64,000 bases of DNA from the NCBI RefSeq assembly GCF_003814705.1, contig NZ_RKRA01000001.1, positions 3,230,776 through 3,294,775 on the forward strand, given 5' to 3'. This document shows, piece by piece, positions 41,651 through 49,119 of this stretch. Both the position numbers and the translations under genes were made by a program. The stretch comes from Georgenia muralis. Lineage in GTDB: Bacteria > Actinomycetota > Actinomycetes > Actinomycetales > Actinomycetaceae. The notes under the pieces were generated by a model. The model saw nothing but the letters and a program-made list of their open reading frames with translations, ran no database searches and had not been told where the DNA came from. Positions within the stretch are counted from its first letter, which is position 1, and each line of letters begins with the position of its first letter.

Positions 41651-41724
41651 TGGACGTCGGTTCGTGGAAGTGGTGGTGGTCGGGTGGCGCCTGGTCGCGG
41701 CGGCGGGTGGCGGTCCCGGCGGGA

Positions 41725-42702
41725 TCAGTCGGCCGTGCGGCGCTCGAGCGCACCGAGGAGGCCGTAGATGGTCATGGCCAGGGCGCACAGGACGATGAGG
41801 GCGGAGAAGATGCCGGTCGTGTCGGCGGCGAGGCCGCGGGCGGACAGCAGCATCCCCAGGCCGTGCCCGCCCATGACGAACTCCCCCACGACCGCGCCGG
41901 TCACCGACAGGGTGAAGCCGTTGCGCACGCCGGTGAGGATCGAGGGCCAGGCCAGGGGCAGCTCGACGTGGCGCAGGAGCGACCACGAGCCCGCCCCGTC
42001 CAGTCGCGCGGCAGCGACGACGTCGGGGTCGAGGGTGCGCAGGCCGAGGACGGTGGCGAGGAGGATCGGGAAGAACACCAGCAGCGCGCAGAGGACCACG
42101 ATCGGCAGGAGACCGTAGCCGAGCCACAGGACGAGGAGCGGGGCCAGCGCCACCGCGGGGATCGCCTGGGACGCGGCGATGTACGGCTCGAGCGCCGCCG
42201 AGGCGTGCCGGCTGCGGAAGACGAGGTAGCCCAGCGGCAGCGCGACCGCCGCCCCCAGCGCGCTGCCGAGAACGGCCTCGACGAGGGTGGGCAGGACGTA
42301 CCGCGCCAGCCCACCGGTGGTGAGGTCCTCCGCCAGGCGCTCGGCGACGGCCGTGGGGGCGGGCAGGAAGACGGCGGGGACGAGCCCCGTGCGCGCGACG
42401 GTCTCCCACACGACGACGAGCACCGCGCCGAGGACGAGCGCCGGCAGGATCCGGCGGCGACGGGCGGCCGGCCGGGCCGCGCGCGTCGCGGCCGGTCCCG
42501 TGGCGGCTGTGCCGGAGGTTGCCGCGCCGGCCGTGACCGTGCCGGCGGTGGTCGTGGCGCCGGTCGCGGCGCCGCGGGCGCGCGGGCGGGCGGACCGCAC
42601 GGCGGCCGACGACCGGTCGTGGGCCGGTGCGCCGGTCGGCAGGGTCGCCGGCGGGTCCTGCGACGGTGTCGCGGCGGCGGGTGCGCCGAGGTCGGTGCTC
42701 AC
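41725..42702 (-). CDS. ribX: RibX-like flavin ABC transporter permease
   Basis: A 325-residue inner-membrane permease. After an 85-residue low-complexity Ala/Thr/Gly leader come about six membrane helices, with the EAA-type loop (AARLDGAGSWSLLRHVELPLAWPSIL) that contacts the ATPase. GTG at 42702 has GGAGG 5 bases upstream; the frame extends into the riboswitch but that part is not translated. Only one permease and no ATPase are encoded in this operon, so an ATPase must come from elsewhere, possibly 45743. Confidence 0.8.
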   Translation of the reverse strand: MSTDLGAPAAATPSQDPPATLPTGAPAHDRSSAAVRSARPRARGAATGATTTAGTVTAGAATSGTAATGPAATRAARPAARRRRILPALVLGAVLVVVWETVARTGLVPAVFLPAPTAVAERLAEDLTTGGLARYVLPTLVEAVLGSALGAAVALPLGYLVFRSRHASAALEPYIAASQAIPAVALAPLLVLWLGYGLLPIVVLCALLVFFPILLATVLGLRTLDPDVVAAARLDGAGSWSLLRHVELPLAWPSILTGVRNGFTLSVTGAVVGEFVMGGHGLGMLLSARGLAADTTGIFSALIVLCALAMTIYGLLGALERRTAD

Positions 42703-42711
42703 GAAGTCCTC

Positions 42712-42732
42712 CCGGTCCTGGACGTGGACCGG
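42712..42732 (-). promoter_or_regulatory. Hairpin next to the ribX ribosome-binding site
   Basis: CCGGTCC and GGACCGG pair around a 7-base loop and end right before the GGAGG of ribX. Its first half shares the sequence CCGGTCCACGTC with the hairpin at the ribD ribosome-binding site, suggesting a related riboswitch expression platform. Confidence 0.5.
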
Positions 42733-42772
42733 GGCCGGACGGGTGACGGCGTGTGCCGTCGCCAGCCCTCGA

Positions 42773-42791
42773 CGTGCGCCGAGGGCGCACG
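42773..42791 (-). promoter_or_regulatory. Hairpin between FMN aptamer and ribX leader
   Basis: CGTGCGCC and GGCGCACG with a three-base loop lie just downstream of the aptamer. This could be the terminator arm of the switch or a spacer; no T-run is present. Confidence 0.4.
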
Positions 42792-42793
42792 CC

Positions 42794-42924
42794 GCGTGCA
42801 TCCTCCCATCCGGACTTTCACCGTCGGTCCTGGAGTTCCACCAGGTCAACCGGGAACCCGAGGGTGCACGGCTCGCGGACTGTCACCGCCGGTTCGGACT
42901 CTCACCGACCCCGGAGCACGTTGC
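42794..42924 (-). promoter_or_regulatory. FMN riboswitch (RFN element) of the transporter operon
   Basis: The minus strand carries the full consensus order: GGGGTCGGTGAGAGTCC, CCGGCGGTGACAGTCCGCGA, a variable arm, TTGACCTGGTGGAACTCC, GACCGACGGTGAAAGTCCGG and ATGGGAGG. It is about 90 percent alike to the switch at 31961 in these blocks. It lies upstream of ribX-ribY-hisE-hisG. Confidence 0.95.
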
Positions 42925-43117
42925 TTGCGCGTCGATGATATCCCTTCCGCCCCACCGGCGGGGTGTCGGCCCCGTGAGACCCCGCGCACGTAGACGTGGC
43001 GCACGTGAGCCGTGGCCAACGTGAGACGCCGCGGACCGGGGTCCCGCCCGGCCGCGCCGTCGGGCATGCTGGGCGCGGTGCGGGCTCCTGCGCACCTGCA
43101 CCGACCGGAGGACACCT
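42925..43117. other. Divergent promoter region between the two transporter operons
   Basis: A 193-base gap. GATATCAT at 42935-42942 on the minus strand is a candidate -10 for the riboswitch transcript. Four ACGT cores lie at 42984-43024, including CACGTGAG and AACGTGAG, a possible operator for the plus-strand operon. I see no gene. Confidence 0.4.
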
Positions 43118-44101
43118 ATGCGACCACTCCCCCTCGCGCCGGCGGCCGCAACGGTCGTGCTCGCGCTCGCGGCCTGTGCCGGCGGGGGCCAGGACGGTGA
43201 CCCGGCCACCACGGCCGCCGACGGTGACCCATCAGCGGTTCTCACAGCGATCACCGTGGGGGTGCTGCCCATCGTCGACACCGCCCCCATCTGGCTGGGG
43301 GTCGAGGAGGGGATCTTCGCCGAGCACGGCCTCGACGTCGAGCTCGCCGTCGCGCAGGGCGGTGCCGCCGTCGTGCCGGCCGTCGTGGCCGGGGACTACC
43401 AGTTCGGGTTCTCCAACGTCACCTCCCTCCTGCTCGCCGAGTCCCGGGGTCTGCCCCTGCGCCTCGTCGCGCCGGGCAGCTTCACCACGGGGGACACCGA
43501 CGCCGACATCGCGGCCGTGGTGACCCAGCCGGCCAGCGGCATCACCTCCCCCGCCGACCTCGCCGGCCGGACCGTCGCGGTGAACACCCTGGGCAACATC
43601 GGTGAGTCCACGGTCCGCAAGGTCGTCGAGGACGCCGGGGGCGACCCGGCGGCCGTGCGGTTCGTCGAGCTGGGGTTCCCCGACATGCCCGCCGCCGTCG
43701 CCGGTGGCCAGGTCGACGCCGCGTGGGTGAACGAGCCGTTCCTCACCATCACGAAGGACCAGGGCGCGCGCGTCGTGAGCCACACCTTCGCGGCGGTCGA
43801 CCCCGAGATGCTCATCGCCGCCTACTTCACCTCAGCGGAATACGCCGCGTCCGACCCCGGCACGGTGGAGGCGTTCACCGCCGCGATGGCCGAGGCGTCC
43901 GCCCGCGCGGCCGAGGACCCGGACGCGGCGCGGGAGATCCTCGGCACCTACACCGAGATCGGCGACGACGTCATCGCGCGCATGGTGGTGCCCCGCTACG
44001 CCGGGGAGATCCCCGAGGACTCGGTCCGGCTCCTCGCGGACCTGGCGCTGCGCTACGGCCTCGTCGACGACGCGATCGACGTCAGCGCCCTGCTGCGGTG
44101 A
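43118..44101 (+). CDS. NMT1-type ABC transporter substrate-binding lipoprotein
   Basis: A 327-residue lipoprotein of the ThiY/SsuA-like family. The lipobox LALAAC is near residue 19, followed by ITVGVLPIVDTAPIWLGVEEGIFAEHGLDVELAVAQGG, and later DLAGRTVAVNTLGNIGESTVRKVV. ATG at 43118 has GGAGGA 4 bases upstream. It is divergent from ribX and only distantly like RibY. Ligand candidates are a flavin, a thiamin precursor or an aromatic sulphonate; the neighbouring FMN riboswitch favours a flavin-related compound (inference). Confidence 0.82.
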   Translation: MRPLPLAPAAATVVLALAACAGGGQDGDPATTAADGDPSAVLTAITVGVLPIVDTAPIWLGVEEGIFAEHGLDVELAVAQGGAAVVPAVVAGDYQFGFSNVTSLLLAESRGLPLRLVAPGSFTTGDTDADIAAVVTQPASGITSPADLAGRTVAVNTLGNIGESTVRKVVEDAGGDPAAVRFVELGFPDMPAAVAGGQVDAAWVNEPFLTITKDQGARVVSHTFAAVDPEMLIAAYFTSAEYAASDPGTVEAFTAAMAEASARAAEDPDAAREILGTYTEIGDDVIARMVVPRYAGEIPEDSVRLLADLALRYGLVDDAIDVSALLR

Positions 44102-44883
44102 CACCGTTGGGGCCCGTGCACCGGACGGCGCTGGGACTGGCGGGGGTCCTCGCCGTCGTCGCCCTGCTCGAGATCCTTCCCCGGACCGGCGCGGCGGACC
44201 GGCGGTTCCTGCCTCCCTCCACCGAGATCGCCGCCGCGCTCGCGGACCGGGCGGCGACGCCGGCGTTCTGGTCCGCGCTGGGGCAGACCCTGACCACGTG
44301 GTCGATCGGCCTGGCGGCGGCCACGATCGCCGGGGTCGTGCTCGGTGCGGTGATCGGCTCGGCCGGGTGGGTGCGCGCGGCCACGTCGTCGACGATCGAG
44401 TTCCTGCGTCCCATCCCGTCGGTGGCCCTCATCCCCCTGGTCGTCCTCCTCCACGGCACCGGTGTGGCCGCGACGCTGCTCCTCGTGGTCTACGCCGCCT
44501 TCTGGCCGGTGCTGCTGCAGGTCCTCGCCGGCGTCGCCGACGTCGACCCCCTCACACGCGAGACCGCTCGGGTGTACCGCTACCGACGGCTCACCGTGGC
44601 CACCCACGTGGTGGGGCCCAGCGCCCTGCCGTACGTCATCACGGGGTTCCGCCTCGCTGCCTCCGTGGCCCTGGTCCTCACGCTCACCGGTGAGCTCGTG
44701 ATCGGCACACCGGGCCTCGGCCGGCTGCTCGCCGTCGCCCAGCAGTCCGGCGCCGTAGCGCCGATGTACGCCCTGGTGGTCGTCACCGGGCTGCTGGGTG
44801 TGGCGGTCAACCTCGGCGTGCGCGCGCTCGAGCGGCGGGTCCTGCGGTGGCACCCGTCGGTCCGTCGGGAGGTGCCGGCGTGA
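44098..44883 (+). CDS. ABC transporter permease
   Basis: A 261-residue membrane permease with about six helices. The coupling loop is EAA-like (ETARVYRYRRLTVATHVVGPSALPYVITGFRLA), and GELVIGTPGLGRLLAVAQQSGA is typical of the TauC/SsuC family. GTG at 44098 overlaps the binding-protein stop. A second permease follows directly, so the channel is probably a heterodimer. Confidence 0.85.
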   Translation: MTPLGPVHRTALGLAGVLAVVALLEILPRTGAADRRFLPPSTEIAAALADRAATPAFWSALGQTLTTWSIGLAAATIAGVVLGAVIGSAGWVRAATSSTIEFLRPIPSVALIPLVVLLHGTGVAATLLLVVYAAFWPVLLQVLAGVADVDPLTRETARVYRYRRLTVATHVVGPSALPYVITGFRLAASVALVLTLTGELVIGTPGLGRLLAVAQQSGAVAPMYALVVVTGLLGVAVNLGVRALERRVLRWHPSVRREVPA

Positions 44884-45743
44884 CCGCGACCGGGGGCCGG
44901 GCTGCCGGCACCGGCCGTGGCCGGGCCGGGGGCGGCGCGCCGCGCGACCGGTCGCGAGAGGTCGGCGCGGGCGTCCTGCGGCGGGTGGGGGCTGCCGTCG
45001 CCCTGCCCGCCGTCCTCCTCGCCGCATGGTGGTTCGCCTCGGCGGGGAGCGAGTCGTTCTACTTCCCGCCGCTGTCGGCGATCGTCGACGCGTTCGGCCC
45101 CGCGTGGTTCGAGGGCAGGCTCGTCACCGACGCCGCCCCGAGCCTCGCCCGGCTGCTCGCCGGCTACGCGGTGGCGCTCGTCGTCGGCGTCGCGGCGGGG
45201 GTCGCGATCGGGTCCTCCCCCGTGCTGCGGGCCCTGACCGAGCCGGCCCTGGAGTTCTTCCGGGCGATCCCCCCGCCGGTGATGATCCCCGTGACGATGC
45301 TCTTCCTGGGCATCTTCACCCCCATGAAGGTGTTCGTCATCGCCACCGGGGCGCTGTGGCCGATCCTGCTCAACACGGTCGAGGGGGTGCGCGGTGTCGA
45401 CGAGATCCTCCGCGACACCGCCGCGGTGTACCGGCTCCGTCGGCGCACGGCGCTGCGCACCCTCGTGCTGCGGGCCGCCTCCCCCCAGATCATGACCGGC
45501 GCCCGGCAGGGGCTCTCGCTCGCCATCATCCTCATGGTCATCAGCGAGATGTTCGCCGCCAACAACGGCCTCGGGTTCACCGTCGTGCAGTTCCAGCGCT
45601 CGTTCGCCGTCCCCGAGATGTGGACCGGCATCATCGTGCTCGGGGTGCTCGGCGTGGTGCTGTCCGCGCTGCTGCGGGTGGTCGAGCGGCGCGTGCTCGC
45701 CTGGCACCGCGGCCTGCGACGGACCGCCCGGGAGAGCCGCTGA
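44880..45743 (+). CDS. ABC transporter permease, second subunit
   Basis: A 287-residue permease. After an Arg/Gly-rich leader there are about six helices. The coupling loop is RDTAAVYRLRRRTALRTLVLRAASPQIMTGARQGLS, and MVISEMFAANNGLGFTVVQFQR resembles SsuC/TauC proteins. GTG at 44880 overlaps the preceding stop. It is similar to, but clearly distinct from, the permease at 44098, so a recent duplication is unlikely. Confidence 0.85.
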   Translation: MTATGGRAAGTGRGRAGGGAPRDRSREVGAGVLRRVGAAVALPAVLLAAWWFASAGSESFYFPPLSAIVDAFGPAWFEGRLVTDAAPSLARLLAGYAVALVVGVAAGVAIGSSPVLRALTEPALEFFRAIPPPVMIPVTMLFLGIFTPMKVFVIATGALWPILLNTVEGVRGVDEILRDTAAVYRLRRRTALRTLVLRAASPQIMTGARQGLSLAIILMVISEMFAANNGLGFTVVQFQRSFAVPEMWTGIIVLGVLGVVLSALLRVVERRVLAWHRGLRRTARESR

Positions 45744-46564
45744 TGCCCGCCGTGCCCGACCGCCGGCCGCCCACCGGCACGCCGATGCTGCGGGTCGACG
45801 CCCTGCACAAGGTCTACGGGACCGCGGACGGCGGGGTGGAGGCCATCCGCGACCTCACCTTCGAGGTTCGTGCCGGCGAGATGGTCTGCGTCGTCGGGCC
45901 CTCCGGCGCCGGCAAGACCACGCTCCTGCGGTGCCTCTCGGGCCTGCTCGAACCGACGTCGGGCGAGGTGGTGCTCGAGGGGCGGCGGGTGCACGGGCCA
46001 CCACCGGGCATGGCCATGGTCTTCCAGGACTATGCGCGCTCGCTGTTCCCGTGGCACACCGTCGAGCGCAACGTCGAGCTGCCGCTGCGGGAGAAGGGGG
46101 TGGGCCGGGCCGAGCGGCGGCGACTGGTCGGGCAGTCGCTGGCGGCCGTGGGTCTCGCCGATGTGCCCACCGCCTACCCCTGGCAGCTGAGCGGCGGCAT
46201 GCAGCAGCGGGTGGCGATCGCGCGGGCGGTGGCCTACGAGCCGCACATCCTGCTCATGGATGAGCCCTTCGCCGCCGTCGACGCCCAGACACGCGCCGAC
46301 CTCGAGGACCTCGTCCGCGAGCTCTGGCACCGTCTGGGCATCACCCTGGTCCTCGTCACCCACGACATCGACGAGGCCGTCTACCTCGGCCAGCGCGTGC
46401 TCGTCCTGTCCGGCCGGCCCACCGTCGTGCTGGCCGACGTCGCCGTCGACCTGCCCGACCGGCGCGACCAGCGCACCACCCGCAGCTCGGAGGAGTTCGC
46501 CCGGCTCCGCGCCCGCGTCTACGACCTCGTCCAGCAGGCCCGCCGAGGTCCGACGAACTCGTAG
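45743..46564 (+). CDS. ABC transporter ATP-binding protein
   Basis: A 273-residue ATPase. Walker A is GPSGAGKTTLL, the Q-loop is MVFQDYARSLFPWHTV, the signature is LSGGMQQRVAIARA, Walker B is ILLMDEPFAAVD and the switch His is in LVTHDIDEAVYL. It is of the SsuB/TauB/ThiZ type. ATG at 45743 overlaps the permease stop (TGATG). It is the only transporter ATPase near the RibXY-like operon and could serve both (inference). Confidence 0.9.
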   Translation: MPAVPDRRPPTGTPMLRVDALHKVYGTADGGVEAIRDLTFEVRAGEMVCVVGPSGAGKTTLLRCLSGLLEPTSGEVVLEGRRVHGPPPGMAMVFQDYARSLFPWHTVERNVELPLREKGVGRAERRRLVGQSLAAVGLADVPTAYPWQLSGGMQQRVAIARAVAYEPHILLMDEPFAAVDAQTRADLEDLVRELWHRLGITLVLVTHDIDEAVYLGQRVLVLSGRPTVVLADVAVDLPDRRDQRTTRSSEEFARLRARVYDLVQQARRGPTNS

Positions 46565-46585
46565 GTGCGTCGCCGGAGCACGAGG

Positions 46586-46656
46586 GGCCGCCGCTCGACG
46601 GCGGCGGCCGTGGTCAACGAACGCACGAGGGCCGCCGCCTGTCGGCGACGGCCCTC
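46586..46656. terminator. Two hairpins between the ABC operon and putP
   Basis: GGCCGCCG with CGGCGGCGGCC near 46586-46609, and GAGGGCCG at 46627-46634 with CGGCCCTC at 46649-46656, lie in the 105-base gap between convergent genes. They are likely a bidirectional terminator, though no T-run follows either stem. Confidence 0.55.
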
Positions 46657-46669
46657 GGTGTGCGACGTC

Positions 46670-48217
46670 TCAGGCGGTCGTGCGGCCCGCGGCGCGGGCG
46701 TCGGCGGCGTCCGCGCGAGCAGCCGCGGCGTCGGACTCGTCGTCGTCGAGCAGCTGCAGGGCAGCGTCGAACTCGTCGGTGACCTCCTGGTCGTGCCGGT
46801 GCACGACCAGGCTCACCACGACGGCGACGAACAGGTTGAGGACGAAGCCGGGGACGATCTCGTACAGGTCGAGGATGCCGCCCTCGAGGTTGCCCCAGAC
46901 CGCGACGGTGACCGCCCCGACGACCATGCCGGCGAGCGCACCCGCGGCGGTGAGCCGGCGCCAGTACAGGGCCAGGAGGATCGTCGGGCCGAACGCGGCG
47001 CCGAAGCCGGCCCACGCGAAGGCCACCAGGCCGAGGATGGTGTCATTCTGCGTCCAGGCCATGGCCGCGGCCACGAGCGAGACGAGCAGGACGCCGAGGC
47101 GACCCAGGATGACGAACTGTCGGTCCGAGCCGTCCTTGCGCACGGCGGTGCGGTAGAGGTCCTCGACCAGCGCGGAGGAGCTGACGAGCAGCTGCGAGGA
47201 GATCGTGCTCATGATCGCGGCGAGGACGGCGGCGAGGAGGAACCCGGCGACCAGCGGGTGGAAGAGGACCTGGCCCATGGTGATGAACACGGTCTCGGGG
47301 TCGCCGAGGTCGGCGCCGGGGTTCTGCTGGAAGTAGGCCACACCGACCAGGGCGGTGGCGAGCGCACCGAGGACGGACAGGATCATCCACCCCAGCCCGA
47401 TGCGGCGGCCGGCCTTGGCCTCGGCCGAGCTCCGGATCGCCATGAAGCGCACGATGATGTGGGGCTGACCGAAGTAGCCCAGGCCCCAGGCGAGCGCCGA
47501 GACGACGCCGAGCACGGTGGCACCGCTGGTCAGGCTCAGCAGACCGGGGTCGACGTCGCGGATGGACGCGGCGGCGCCGGCGGGCCCGCCGACGACGGTC
47601 AGGCCGACGAGCGGCACCGCGAGCAGGGCGAGGAACATCATGACGCCCTGGACGAAGTCGGTGTAGCTGACGGCGAGGAAGCCGCCGAAGAGGGTGTACG
47701 CCACCGTGACGGCGGCGACGAGGAGCATGCCGGTGCGGTAGTCCCAGCCGAAGGAGCTCTCGAAGAACACCCCGCCCGCGACCATGCCGGAGGAGACGTA
47801 GAACGTGAAGAACGCCAGGATGATGATGCCGGAGGCGATGCGCAGGGCGCGTGAGGTGTCCTTGAGGCGGCTCTCGAGGAAGCTCGGGATCGTGATCGAG
47901 TTGCTCGAGACCTGGGTGTAGGTGCGCAGCCGCGGTGCGACGAACTTCCAGTTCAGCCACGCGCCGACGGTGAGCCCGACGGCGATCCAGGCCTCGACGA
48001 GACCGGCGGCGTAGATGGCGCCGGGCAGACCCATGAGGAGCCAGCCGGACATGTCCGACGCTCCGGCGCTCAGGGCGGCCACGCCGGGTCCGAGACCTCG
48101 TCCGGCGAGCATGTAGTCACCGAGGTCGGTGGTCTTGCGGAAGGACCACCAGCCGATGAACAACATCGCTGCCAGGTAGATGATCATGGCCAGGGCTTGG
48201 TACGCCTGATCGCTCAC
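46670..48217 (-). CDS. putP: Sodium/proline symporter PutP
   Basis: A 515-residue sodium:solute symporter (SSF family) with about 13 membrane segments. The family signature is visible: DYMLAGRGLGPGVAALSAGASDMSGWLLMGLPG at the start, then VAYTLFGGFLAVSYTDFVQGVMM and GQPHIIVRFMAIRS. The close match to PutP suggests proline, although pantothenate or other solutes are not excluded. The C-terminal 60 residues are an acidic/Ala-rich tail. GTG at 48217. It is not in an operon with its neighbours. Confidence 0.88.
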   Translation of the reverse strand: MSDQAYQALAMIIYLAAMLFIGWWSFRKTTDLGDYMLAGRGLGPGVAALSAGASDMSGWLLMGLPGAIYAAGLVEAWIAVGLTVGAWLNWKFVAPRLRTYTQVSSNSITIPSFLESRLKDTSRALRIASGIIILAFFTFYVSSGMVAGGVFFESSFGWDYRTGMLLVAAVTVAYTLFGGFLAVSYTDFVQGVMMFLALLAVPLVGLTVVGGPAGAAASIRDVDPGLLSLTSGATVLGVVSALAWGLGYFGQPHIIVRFMAIRSSAEAKAGRRIGLGWMILSVLGALATALVGVAYFQQNPGADLGDPETVFITMGQVLFHPLVAGFLLAAVLAAIMSTISSQLLVSSSALVEDLYRTAVRKDGSDRQFVILGRLGVLLVSLVAAAMAWTQNDTILGLVAFAWAGFGAAFGPTILLALYWRRLTAAGALAGMVVGAVTVAVWGNLEGGILDLYEIVPGFVLNLFVAVVVSLVVHRHDQEVTDEFDAALQLLDDDESDAAAARADAADARAAGRTTA

Positions 48218-48284
48218 GCCGCTCCTTAGGTTGGGTTCGGGGCGCGGCGACGTTACCGCGGCTCAGCGGCGGGATCCAGCGGTT

Positions 48285-48304
48285 TGCCCCTGCTGCGAGG
48301 GGCA
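48285..48304. terminator. Hairpin between rpe and putP
   Basis: TGCCCCT and AGGGGCA pair around GCTGCG. It lies about 140 bases beyond the rpe stop on the minus strand and could end that transcript before putP. No T-run. Confidence 0.4.
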
Positions 48305-48439
48305 TTGTGAGGGGACTCTCAGTGCTCGAGGGCGTGGGCGCAGCACGTCAGGTCGGAACCACGGTGCATGGCACAGGGGTGGTCACGCAGGGGCTCCCGT
48401 GGGGCCTCAGCACGCCCTCACCGGCCGTCCCGACGTCCC

Positions 48440-49108
48440 TCACCGGTGGTGGTGCGCCCCGGCGGCGAGGTCGCGCAGGGCGTCGACCTCGGCGGCCGCG
48501 TCCTCGGCGCGGTAGACGGCGCTGCCGGCGACGAAGACGTTCGCCCCGGCGTCGGCGGCCCGCTCGATCGTCTCACGGGAGATCCCGCCGTCGACCTGCA
48601 CCCACACGTCGAGACCGGCCTCGGTCACGGCCTTGCGGGTCCGGGCGATCTTCGGCAGCGTCGCATCGATGAAGCTCTGCCCGCCGAAGCCCGGTTCGAC
48701 GGTCATCACGAGGATCATGTCGAACTCGGGCAGGAGGTCCAGGTACGGCTCGACGGCGGTCGCCGGGCGCAGCGCGAGGCCGGCCCGCGCACCCAGGCCG
48801 CGCAGGTCCCGGGCGAGCTTGACCGGGGCCGCCGCGGCCTCCGCGTGGAAGGTCACCGAGGCGCACCCGGCCTCGGCGTAGGCCGGGGCCCACCGGTCGG
48901 GGTCGTCGATCATGAGGTGTGCGTCGACCGGGACGGGGCTGACCTCGAGGATCCGCTCCACCACCGGCAGCCCGAGGCTGAGGTTGGGCACGAAGTGGTT
49001 GTCCATGACGTCGACGTGGGCGAAGTCGGCGCCGGCGATCTTCGCGAGCTCCCCGCGGAGGTCGGAGAAGTCCGAGTTGAGGATGCTGGGCGAGATGACG
49101 ATGCTCAC
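48440..49108 (-). CDS. rpe: Ribulose-phosphate 3-epimerase
   Basis: A 222-residue TIM-barrel enzyme interconverting ribulose 5-phosphate and xylulose 5-phosphate. The conserved [55 protein letters not shown] and VDGGISRET blocks are present, with the two catalytic Asp. Its product pool also feeds RibB. GTG at 49108. It is at the end of the rsmB-fmt-priA-metK block, where riboflavin genes follow in many actinobacteria but not here. Confidence 0.94.
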   Translation of the reverse strand: MSIVISPSILNSDFSDLRGELAKIAGADFAHVDVMDNHFVPNLSLGLPVVERILEVSPVPVDAHLMIDDPDRWAPAYAEAGCASVTFHAEAAAAPVKLARDLRGLGARAGLALRPATAVEPYLDLLPEFDMILVMTVEPGFGGQSFIDATLPKIARTRKAVTEAGLDVWVQVDGGISRETIERAADAGANVFVAGSAVYRAEDAAAEVDALRDLAAGAHHHR

Positions 49109-49119
49109 GGTGCCCGAGC

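Noticed and set aside
42703-42849. N-terminal extension of the ribX permease into the riboswitch
   Set aside because: The extra residues are a translation of the conserved FMN aptamer; a good ribosome-binding site precedes the GTG at 42702.
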